A stretch of DNA of 64,000 nucleotides from Amycolatopsis vancoresmycina. Lineage in GTDB: Bacteria; Actinomycetota; Actinomycetes; Mycobacteriales; Pseudonocardiaceae. The stretch covers positions 628,786-692,785 of the forward strand of contig NZ_JNYY01000006.1 in NCBI RefSeq assembly GCF_000716785.1. The letters are read 5' to 3'. Position 1 is the stretch's first letter. Every line of letters begins with the position of its first letter. Below the pieces are notes generated by a model. That model made no database searches, was not told the DNA's origin, and worked only from the letters and a program-made list of their open reading frames with translations. The position numbers and the translations under genes are program-made. Of this stretch, positions 34,031 to 41,470 are shown piece after piece.

Positions 34031-35460
34031 CCGGTTCCCGCAGGCTCGAGGTGGAAACCAACGGCCTCGACGTGATCGACGACGCCGAGCGGCGCGGAAG
34101 GCCGCGGCAGCTGTTCTGGCCGTGGTTCGGCGCGAACGTGTCGGTGCTGGGGCTGAGCTACGGCTCGTTCACCCTCGGCTTCGGGATCTCGTTCGGGCAG
34201 GCGCTGGTGGCCGGTGTCGTCGGCATCCTGTTCTCGTTCCTGCTGTGCGGGTTCATCGCCATCGCCGGCAAGCGCGGGTCGGCGCCGACGATGTTGCTGT
34301 CGCGGGCGGCGTTCGGCGTGCGCGGCAACCGGCTGCCGTCGGCGATCTCGTGGCTGCTGACGGTGGGCTGGGAGACCGTGCTCGCCGCGCTGGCGACGCT
34401 GGCCACGGCGACCGTGTTCGAGCGACTCGGCTGGGGCGGCGGGACACCGACGAAGGTGGTCGCGCTCGTCGTGGTGGCGGCGCTGACCGTCGCCGCCGGC
34501 GTGCTGGGCTTCGACGCGATCATGAAGCTGCAGACGTGGATCACCTGGATCACCGGGGTGCTCACCGTGGTGTACGTGATCCTGGTGGCCGGCGACGTGC
34601 ACTGGGACGCGGTCAGCGCGCTGCCGTCCGGCTCGGCGCAGCAATGGGTCGGCGCGCTGGTGTTCCTGATGACCGGCTTCGGCCTCGGCTGGGTCAACGC
34701 GGCCGCGGACTACTCGCGCTACCTGCCGCGGTCGTCGTCGAGCCGCGGCGTGGTCGGCTGGACGACGTTCGGCGCGTCGGTGGCGCCGCTGGTGCTGCTG
34801 GTCTTCGGGCTGCTGCTGGCGGGGTCGTCGCCGGACCTGAACAAGGCGATCGCGGCGGACCCGATCGGCGCGCTGACGACGTTGCTGCCGCTGTGGTTCC
34901 TGGTGCCGTTCGCGATCGTCGCGGTGCTCGGCCTGGTGGGCGGCGCGGTGCTGGACATCTATTCGTCCGGGCTGGCGCTGCTCTCGGCGGGGCTGCGCAT
35001 CCCACGCCCCGCGGCGGCGCTCGTCGACGGCGTGATCATGATCCTCGGCACGATCTACATCGTGTTCTTCGGCGGCGAGTTCCTCGGCCAGTTCCAGGGC
35101 TTCCTGGTGACACTGGGCGTCCCGGTCGCGGCCTGGTGCGGCGTGATGCTCGCGGACGTCCTGCTGCGACGCCGCGACTACGCCGAGCCGGACCTCTTCG
35201 ACCCGGCCGGCCGCTACGGCGACGTCCGCGTCGGGCCGATCGCACTGGTGCTGGTGGCGACGGCGCTCGGCTGGGGCCTGGTGACGAACACGTCCGCGGA
35301 CTGGCTGAAGTGGCAGGGCTACCTGCTGGAACCGTTCGGCCTCGGCGGCCGGGAAGGAGCGTGGGCCTACGCGAACCTCGGCGTCCTGCTGGCGCTGGCA
35401 CTGGGCTTCCTGGCAACGCTGCTGACGCGCCGCTGGATCCGCGCACAGGAGGCGGCGTGA
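34027..35460 (+). CDS. NCS1-family nucleobase/vitamin permease
   Basis: The 477-residue, 12-helix transporter has FWPWFGANVSVLGLSYGSF near the first helix, LLSRAAFGVRGN, and NAAADYSRYLPR in the middle; these are NCS1 (CodB/Fur-type) features. NCS1 proteins import cytosine, purines, allantoin, hydantoins or thiamine precursors. Within this operon it is the likely entry route for a base or riboside. The ATG overlaps the kinase stop by 4 bp. Confidence 0.9.
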   Translation: MTGSRRLEVETNGLDVIDDAERRGRPRQLFWPWFGANVSVLGLSYGSFTLGFGISFGQALVAGVVGILFSFLLCGFIAIAGKRGSAPTMLLSRAAFGVRGNRLPSAISWLLTVGWETVLAALATLATATVFERLGWGGGTPTKVVALVVVAALTVAAGVLGFDAIMKLQTWITWITGVLTVVYVILVAGDVHWDAVSALPSGSAQQWVGALVFLMTGFGLGWVNAAADYSRYLPRSSSSRGVVGWTTFGASVAPLVLLVFGLLLAGSSPDLNKAIAADPIGALTTLLPLWFLVPFAIVAVLGLVGGAVLDIYSSGLALLSAGLRIPRPAAALVDGVIMILGTIYIVFFGGEFLGQFQGFLVTLGVPVAAWCGVMLADVLLRRRDYAEPDLFDPAGRYGDVRVGPIALVLVATALGWGLVTNTSADWLKWQGYLLEPFGLGGREGAWAYANLGVLLALALGFLATLLTRRWIRAQEAA

Positions 35461-35984
35461 GGTCGGTCCTGGCGGTCATCGACCTGCAGAACGTGTTCGC
35501 CGACAGGACAAGCCCCTGGTTCACCCCGCGCTTCGCCGAGGTGGTCCCGCAGATCGCACGCCTGGTGACGGCCTTCGGCACCAACGTCGTGTTCACGCGG
35601 TTCGTCGCGCCTACGCAGCCGGAAGGAGCGTGGAAGCGGTACTACGCGCAGTGGCCGTTCGCCCTACAGCCCCCGAGTGCCCCGCTGTACCAGGTGATCG
35701 ACAACTTCCAGCCGACGTCCACTGTGGACGCAACAACATTCGGCAAGTGGACCCCCCGAATGGCCACCCGAGTAGGAGGAGCCGGCCTGGTCCTGGCGGG
35801 CGTCTCAACGGACTGCTGCGTGTTGTCAACAGCCCTGGCGGCAGCAGACGCAGGCGTCTCGGTAACGGTGGTATCCGACGCCTGCGCAGGCGTCGACGAC
35901 GAAAGCCACGCAAAAGCCCTGGACATCCTGCGCCTGTACGGCCCACTGGTGACGGTGGCCACAACGGAGGAGGTCCTCGGCTAG
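35457..35984 (+). CDS. Isochorismatase-like cysteine hydrolase
   Basis: The 175-residue protein has the catalytic aspartate in VIDLQNVFAD and the nucleophile in GVSTDCCVLSTALAA, the family's TDxCV motif with an extra cysteine. Relatives include nicotinamidase, N-carbamoylsarcosine amidase and ureidoacrylate hydrolase. As the last enzyme of a riboside/base operon it probably deamidates or decarbamoylates the released base. It is shorter than some relatives but complete at both ends. The GTG overlaps the permease stop by 4 bp. Confidence 0.87.
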   Translation: MRSVLAVIDLQNVFADRTSPWFTPRFAEVVPQIARLVTAFGTNVVFTRFVAPTQPEGAWKRYYAQWPFALQPPSAPLYQVIDNFQPTSTVDATTFGKWTPRMATRVGGAGLVLAGVSTDCCVLSTALAAADAGVSVTVVSDACAGVDDESHAKALDILRLYGPLVTVATTEEVLG

Positions 35985-35994
35985 GCTCGGCTCG

Positions 35995-38964
35995 GTGAGC
36001 CTCGAAGCCTCAGCGATCGCGTTGACGACGGCGGTGGTGAAGGCGGCCGCGAAGATCTGGCTGGGCAACCGCCCGATCGCCGCCGACGCCTCGGCCAAGG
36101 CACTCGACCTGCTGGAGAAGCAGGTAACGGGCCTCAACGACCGCCGCAAGCTCCGGCTCCTGTTCACCAACCTCGAAGACCGCGTCGCCGACCGCCTGCT
36201 GCCGTTCCTCGACGTGGAGTTCCGCGCGGTCCCGGAGAACGAGCGAGCAGCCGCGGTGGAGGCGGTCCACGACACGTTCGAGCGCGCAGCATTGACCGAC
36301 GACGACCTGTTCGCCACCGACCTCGACGCCGCATACCTCTACCGCTACCTGCTCCGAACGGTCCCCGACGTCACCCGGCTCCTCTCGGTCGACGCGACGG
36401 AGCTGTACCAGCGAGTCCTGCGGGAATGCTGCGCGTACCTGGTGCAGGTGACGAGCACCCTGCCCCGCTTCCAGCCGGGTGCCCTCGTCGAGATCCTCCA
36501 ACGCGAGACGGAGATCCTCGAGACGGTCCGAACGGTGCTGGCAACACTGCCCGAACGCCGCCACCCGGAAGACTTCGCCGCGGACTTCCGCCGCCAGGTC
36601 GTGACGAAGCTCGACCGGATGGAGCTGTACGGCGCGGGCCTGACCGAGGCAACCCGGCTGTATCCGCTGTCGGTCGCCTACCTGAGCCTGAGCGTCACGT
36701 CCGACAAGGAGGTGCCTGGCGACCGGATCGAGCACGTACTGCCACGGACGTCGAAGATCCTGCTGCGCGGCGAAGCAGGCTCCGGCAAGACGACGTTGCT
36801 GCAGTGGCTGGCGGTCCAGTGCGCGAGCCGGCAGCTGCGGAACGTCGACGGCTGGGACGACATCGAGCCGTTCCTGATTCGGTTGCGCCGGTTCAGCCAC
36901 GCGCCGCTGCCATCGCCGGAACGCTTCCTCGACGAGGTCGGCAGGCACATCGCCGACGAGATGCCACCGGGCTGGGTGCACCGGCAGCTGCGCCACGGCC
37001 GGGCCGTCGTGCTCGTCGACGGCCTCGACGAGGTCCCGGACGAGCGCCGCCGCGAGGTGCACGAGTGGCTGCGCGAGCTGGTCGGCACGTTCCCCCGCGC
37101 CCGGTTCGTCGTCACCACGCGCCCGGCCGCGGTGACCGCCGGCTGGCTCAGCGGCGAAGGGTTCACCGAGGTGGGCCTCCAGCCGATGACCCCGCGAGAC
37201 GTCCGGACGTTCGTCACCCGCTGGCACCAAGCGCTGCCGGGCGAGCCACGCGACGAAGAACGCGACGCCCTGATCACGGCCATCGGCGCCCGCAGCCCTC
37301 TGCGGCGACTCGCTGAAAACCCGCTGCTGTGCGCGTTGCTCTGCGCGCTGCACCACCAGGGCAACGGACGCCTCCCGGAAAACCGCATGGAGCTGTACGA
37401 CGTCGCGCTGCGCATGCTGCTCGACAGCCGCGACATCGAGCGCAAGATCGACGTACCGGTCCGGCTGTCGCTGACCGAGAAGCTGGTGTTGCTGCGAAGC
37501 CTGGCGTACTGGCTGGTCCGCAACGGCCACACGGACGTCCCGGCCGCCGACGCCGAAGCCCGCATCACGGCGAAGCTGCGTTCGATGGGCCAGATCGACG
37601 TGACACCGCGGACGGTGTTCCGCCACCTGCTGGACCGCGGAGGCGTGCTGCGAGAACCGGTCCCGGGCCGCATCGACTTCGTCCACCGCACGTTCCAGGA
37701 ATACCTGGCCGCCCAGGCGGCGATCGAAGAGGACGACATCGGCATCCTGACGGCAAACGCCCGCCGGGACGAGTGGCGCGAAGTGGTGGTCCTGGCGGCG
37801 GGCCACGCCCATCCCGCACAGCGCGAGCGCCTCCTGGACGGCATCCTCCAGTGGGACACGGACGAGCAGGAGCGGCTGAAGCTCGACCTGGTGGCACTGG
37901 CCTGCCTGGAGACATCACCGACGTTGAGCGAGCGGCTGCGAAACGAGATCGAAGACCGGGCCAGCACCCTGATCCCGCCGCAAAGCTTGAGCGAAGCGCG
38001 GGCTCTGGCGTCGGCGGGCGAGTTCGTTCTCGACCTCCTGGCCGCCAGCGAACCCGAGGCTCCGGAATCAACCGCGGCGACCGTCCACGCGGTCGCGTTG
38101 ATCGGCGGCCAAGGGGCGTTCGAACTGCTGACCCGCTATCGCAATACCCGGGACCAGGTTGTGATCGACGAGCTGGTCGAGGCTTGGCATATGTTCGATC
38201 CGGTCGAGTTCGCCGAACGCGTGCTGGCCGAGCTCCCGATCGAGGACATAATCGCGGAAGACCTGGCAGAACTGGCCAGCCTGAGGCACCTGCCACAGCT
38301 CAGGCACCTCGGCTTCGTTGTCAGTGGCTCGGACGAGTTCGACTTCGCCCTGCTGGCGGGCGTTCCCTTGGAGAGCATTCACCTGATGGGTGGCGGCTTC
38401 CGCGCACAACCGATGGACATCGGGACGCTGGCCCGGATTCCGACGCTGCGCACGATCATCGCTGACAAGCCGACTTGCGGGTGGGATCAGCTGGCCAACC
38501 TTCCGAACCTCAGAGAACTCACACTGAGCAACATCGAAGACATCGACCAGCTCTCCGAGCTGACCCCCTTGCGGTACCTGCGCGCGCTGACGCTGGAACA
38601 GGTTCCAGGCCTTGAGGACTTGCGAAGTTTGTCCTTTCTGGACCAGCCGCACAAGCTCACATTCGATCGCTGCACCAACCTCCGGGACGTCCGCGCGCTG
38701 GTTCGCTGGGCCAGCAGCTTGACCGAGCTCAGCTTCATCAGGTGCCCCGAGGTGGATCTGAGCTCGCTACCTTCCCTGACTGAACTCCGGGTGTTGGAGC
38801 TCGAGCACACCCCCGTTCCGGATCTTCGGCTCGTGGCCGGCCTCACCGGACTCCGGGAGCTGAGCCTGTACAGCTCCGACGACATCGACTTGACCCCGCT
38901 CGCCGACCGGCCCGACCTCGAGGTCAGGGCTGCTGTCCGACACGCGCTCTCCGACGAGCTATAG
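35995..38964 (+). CDS. NACHT NTPase with N-terminal helical domain and C-terminal leucine-rich repeats
   Basis: The 989-residue NLR-like protein has a helical N-terminal domain at 1-230 (resembles the NNH class of bacterial NACHT proteins). A NACHT NTPase follows, with Walker A GEAGSGKTT at 259-267 and Walker B AVVLVDGLDEVP at 337-348. A winged-helix region contains DFVHRTFQEYLAA. Helical repeats follow, then leucine-rich repeats from about 755 (LANLPNLRELTL, LTPLRYLRALTL, LTGLRELSLY). Bacterial NACHT proteins give anti-phage immunity, with the C-terminus sensing. There is no catalytic effector domain, so the N-terminal helices probably act. The GTG start lies 10 bp after the cysteine hydrolase stop, so it may share that operon's transcript. 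Confidence 0.85.
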   Translation: MSLEASAIALTTAVVKAAAKIWLGNRPIAADASAKALDLLEKQVTGLNDRRKLRLLFTNLEDRVADRLLPFLDVEFRAVPENERAAAVEAVHDTFERAALTDDDLFATDLDAAYLYRYLLRTVPDVTRLLSVDATELYQRVLRECCAYLVQVTSTLPRFQPGALVEILQRETEILETVRTVLATLPERRHPEDFAADFRRQVVTKLDRMELYGAGLTEATRLYPLSVAYLSLSVTSDKEVPGDRIEHVLPRTSKILLRGEAGSGKTTLLQWLAVQCASRQLRNVDGWDDIEPFLIRLRRFSHAPLPSPERFLDEVGRHIADEMPPGWVHRQLRHGRAVVLVDGLDEVPDERRREVHEWLRELVGTFPRARFVVTTRPAAVTAGWLSGEGFTEVGLQPMTPRDVRTFVTRWHQALPGEPRDEERDALITAIGARSPLRRLAENPLLCALLCALHHQGNGRLPENRMELYDVALRMLLDSRDIERKIDVPVRLSLTEKLVLLRSLAYWLVRNGHTDVPAADAEARITAKLRSMGQIDVTPRTVFRHLLDRGGVLREPVPGRIDFVHRTFQEYLAAQAAIEEDDIGILTANARRDEWREVVVLAAGHAHPAQRERLLDGILQWDTDEQERLKLDLVALACLETSPTLSERLRNEIEDRASTLIPPQSLSEARALASAGEFVLDLLAASEPEAPESTAATVHAVALIGGQGAFELLTRYRNTRDQVVIDELVEAWHMFDPVEFAERVLAELPIEDIIAEDLAELASLRHLPQLRHLGFVVSGSDEFDFALLAGVPLESIHLMGGGFRAQPMDIGTLARIPTLRTIIADKPTCGWDQLANLPNLRELTLSNIEDIDQLSELTPLRYLRALTLEQVPGLEDLRSLSFLDQPHKLTFDRCTNLRDVRALVRWASSLTELSFIRCPEVDLSSLPSLTELRVLELEHTPVPDLRLVAGLTGLRELSLYSSDDIDLTPLADRPDLEVRAAVRHALSDEL

Positions 38965-38973
38965 ATTCAGGTT

Positions 38974-39807
38974 GTGATCGACCACATCAGCATCCCCACC
39001 GAAGCCGGTTCCTTCGACGCCATCGCCGCCGGCCCCGAAGACGGCCGGCCGGTGCTGCTCCTCCACGGCTTCCCCGAAGCCGCGGTCGAATGGGAGCACC
39101 AGGTCGCCACCCTCGGCGTTCTCGGGTTCCGGGCCGTCGCGCCGGACCAACGTGGCTACTCGCCCGATGTGCGGCCCGAGCAAGCGAGCGACTACTCCAT
39201 CGATCACCTCGTCGGGGACGTCGTCACCATCACCGAAGCGCTGGGCTGGCCGAAGTTCGACCTCGTCGGACACGACTGGGGTGGCGCCGTCGCCTGGTGG
39301 ACCGCCGACGCGCACCCCGAACGCCTTCGCAGCCTCGCCGTCGTCTCCACGCCGCATCCCGCCGCGCTCGCCGAGGCCATGAAGACCGATGAAGACCAGC
39401 ACCTGCGCACGCGGTACCTGACCGAGTGGCGGCAGACCCGCGTCACCGAACGGCGGATGCTGGAGAACGACGGCCGCGCGCTGCGGGACATGTTCGAGCG
39501 GCGGGTGTCGCCGTCGAAGGTCGATGACTACGTCCAGCGCCTCTCCGAACCGGGCGCCCTCACCGCCGCCCTCAACTGGTACCGGGCCGGGCGGCCCGCC
39601 GGGAAGATCGGGAAGATCGCCGTTCCGACGCTGTACGTGTGGAGCACCGAGGACGTCTCCTTCGGCTCGACCGCCGCCCTCGACACCGCGAACTGGGTCA
39701 CCGGGCCCTACCGCTTCGAAATGCTCGAAGACGTCACGCACTGGGCGCCCGAGGAGGCCCCGGAAGCCGTCACCTCGCTGCTCGTCGAGCACCTCCACGC
39801 GCGGTAA
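38974..39807 (+). CDS. Alpha/beta-hydrolase, epoxide hydrolase/haloalkane dehalogenase type
   Basis: The 277-residue hydrolase has HGFPEAAVEWEHQ (oxyanion HGFPE), a nucleophilic aspartate in GHDWGGAVAWW and a terminal histidine in VTHWAPEE. Aspartate nucleophiles mark epoxide hydrolases and dehalogenases. The substrate is unknown. The GTG start lies 9 bp after the NACHT gene stop, so cotranscription is possible, but the enzyme type is common in housekeeping contexts. Confidence 0.87.
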   Translation: MIDHISIPTEAGSFDAIAAGPEDGRPVLLLHGFPEAAVEWEHQVATLGVLGFRAVAPDQRGYSPDVRPEQASDYSIDHLVGDVVTITEALGWPKFDLVGHDWGGAVAWWTADAHPERLRSLAVVSTPHPAALAEAMKTDEDQHLRTRYLTEWRQTRVTERRMLENDGRALRDMFERRVSPSKVDDYVQRLSEPGALTAALNWYRAGRPAGKIGKIAVPTLYVWSTEDVSFGSTAALDTANWVTGPYRFEMLEDVTHWAPEEAPEAVTSLLVEHLHAR

Positions 39808-39893
39808 CCGCCCGTCACCCCGGTGGGCGGACCGGCCGTAACCCACCCGCCTCGCGGTACGGGCCGCCGTTGGGCGTCGTGTTCACTGGGGAC

Positions 39894-40457
39894 GTGGATA
39901 CCGCGACCGAAACCGAGACCGAGCAGATCGTCTTCGTCACCGAGGACGGCGTGCCCACCGGCGAAACCGGCCCGAAGCTGGCCAGCCACCACGAGCACAC
40001 CCGGTTGCACCTGGCCTTCTCGTGCTACGTCCTGCGGCGCAGCGACAACGCCCTGCTGATCACCCAGCGCGCCCTCCACAAGAAGGTCTGGCCGGGGGTC
40101 TGGACCAACAGCGTCTGCGGCCACCCGGCACCCGGCGAAACCCTCGAGGACGCCGTCCGCCGTCGCGCCGGCTACGAGCTCGGGATGCCGTCGCTGTCCG
40201 GGCTGCACTGCGTGCTGCCGAACTACCGCTACCGGACGCCGCCGTTCCAGGGGATCGTCGAGAACGAGTTCTGCCCGGTGTTCGCCGCGTGGGCCGACAC
40301 CGCGCCGGCGCCGAACCCGGAGGAGGTCGGCGACTGGCGCTGGGTCGCCTGGCCCGACTACACAAAGCTACTGAACGACCCGTCGGCCAATGTGAGTTAC
40401 TGGGCCAAGGACCAGTTCGAGCAGCTCAAGGCCCTTGAACCGTTCTCCGGACTCTGA
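39894..40457 (+). CDS. idi: Isopentenyl-diphosphate delta-isomerase, type I
   Basis: The 187-residue Nudix-fold enzyme interconverts IPP and DMAPP for isoprenoid synthesis. The catalytic cysteine is in TNSVCGHPAPGET, a metal/acid site in ENEFCPVF, and the Nudix-like EDAVRRRAGYELG is present. The GTG at 39894 has a GGGGA-type site just upstream; a GTG at 39879 is an alternative. It stands alone, away from MEP genes, and is followed by a GGDEF gene. Confidence 0.92.
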   Translation: MDTATETETEQIVFVTEDGVPTGETGPKLASHHEHTRLHLAFSCYVLRRSDNALLITQRALHKKVWPGVWTNSVCGHPAPGETLEDAVRRRAGYELGMPSLSGLHCVLPNYRYRTPPFQGIVENEFCPVFAAWADTAPAPNPEEVGDWRWVAWPDYTKLLNDPSANVSYWAKDQFEQLKALEPFSGL

Positions 40458-40562
40458 GCCGGTGATTCCGCAGCGTAACCACCACAGTCCCGTTTGAGCG
40501 AAATTCACCTTCCTCCGCACCGGCACCTCAAGCGCGACCTCCACCGCGACGACAACCAAGGG

Positions 40563-41249
40563 GTGGTGGAGGTGGGCACAGCCGAGGGCGAAGGCGCGCT
40601 GAGCCGGGCGGCCGGCCCGCGGCCGCCGGACCTGCTCCGCGTGCACGAAGCCATCGCCGGCGTGCTGGCCACCCAGGGCGACTGGCGCCGCGCCTACCAG
40701 CACCTGCGGTCCGCGCTGGACATCGCCCGCGACGGCAGCCTCCGCGACGCGCTGACGTCGAGCTACAACCGCCGCTACCTCGACGAGCGGCTGTACGGAC
40801 CGTTCACCGACCGTCCGCCGCTGGGGATCGCGCTGATCGATCTCGACCGGTTCAAGAGCGTCAACGACACGTACGGTCACCTCGTCGGCGACCGCGTTCT
40901 GCGCCGGGTCGCCGATCTGCTGCAGGAGGACCTGCCGCCGGACGGCTTCTGCGCCCGCTACGGCGGCGAGGAGTTCGTGCTGTGGCTGCCGGGCGTCGAC
41001 GCCGGGGACGCGGTCCGGTTCGTCGAGGGTGCCCGGCTCCGCGTCGCGCGTCACCCCTGGTCAGAACTCCAGCCGGGGTTGCGGGTGACCATCAGCGCCG
41101 GCCTGGCGCACGCGGCACCGGGCGCCGGGACGGCGGAGCGCCAGCTGCGCAGCGCGGACACGCTGCTTTATGCGGCGAAACGCGCGGGCCGCAACAAAGT
41201 GGCCTATCACGACGCGCAAACGACACAGTTAATAACCCACTCTGAGTAA
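40563..41249 (+). CDS. GGDEF-domain diguanylate cyclase
   Basis: The product (about 228 residues) has a short helical N-terminus (DWRRAYQHLRSALDIARDGS, TPR-like) and a GGDEF domain with LTSSYNRRYLDERL, IDLDRFKSVND (metal aspartate about 93) and the intact active-site YGGEEF at 133-138. It therefore probably makes c-di-GMP. The inhibitory RxxD I-site expected seven residues before the RYGG arginine is absent (LPPDGFCA), so product inhibition is unlikely. There is no membrane segment, so it is cytosolic. The start is uncertain: GTG at 40563, 40566 or 40572, or TTG at 40494. c-di-GMP is also the ligand of the RsiG-type protein at 58.9 kb. Confidence 0.85.
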   Translation: MVEVGTAEGEGALSRAAGPRPPDLLRVHEAIAGVLATQGDWRRAYQHLRSALDIARDGSLRDALTSSYNRRYLDERLYGPFTDRPPLGIALIDLDRFKSVNDTYGHLVGDRVLRRVADLLQEDLPPDGFCARYGGEEFVLWLPGVDAGDAVRFVEGARLRVARHPWSELQPGLRVTISAGLAHAAPGAGTAERQLRSADTLLYAAKRAGRNKVAYHDAQTTQLITHSE

Positions 41250-41470
41250 CGCAAACAGGGCATTACTCCGGGCTGCCGACGCGGTGACTCACCCGTTTGT
41301 CGACGCGCACCGGCCGTTCGTCGACTCAAGGTGAAGAAAATTCCGGGAGGGTGTCGTCACGAACGGGGGGTATCCGTACGATAACGAAAACCGCCGGGGG
41401 AACGATCACCTCCTGCGGGGGAAGGCGGCCAAGTTCCAGCCCGCCCAGCGGACGCGCGAAAGGAGACCGA
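41250..41470. promoter_or_regulatory. LCP gene upstream region
   Basis: These 221 noncoding bp separate the GGDEF and LCP genes. They hold two similar TTCGTCGAC/TTGTCGACG stretches, a possible -10 (TACGAT, 41377-41382) and, at the end, the AAGGAG ribosome-binding site of the LCP gene. No terminator hairpin or riboswitch was recognised. Confidence 0.35.
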
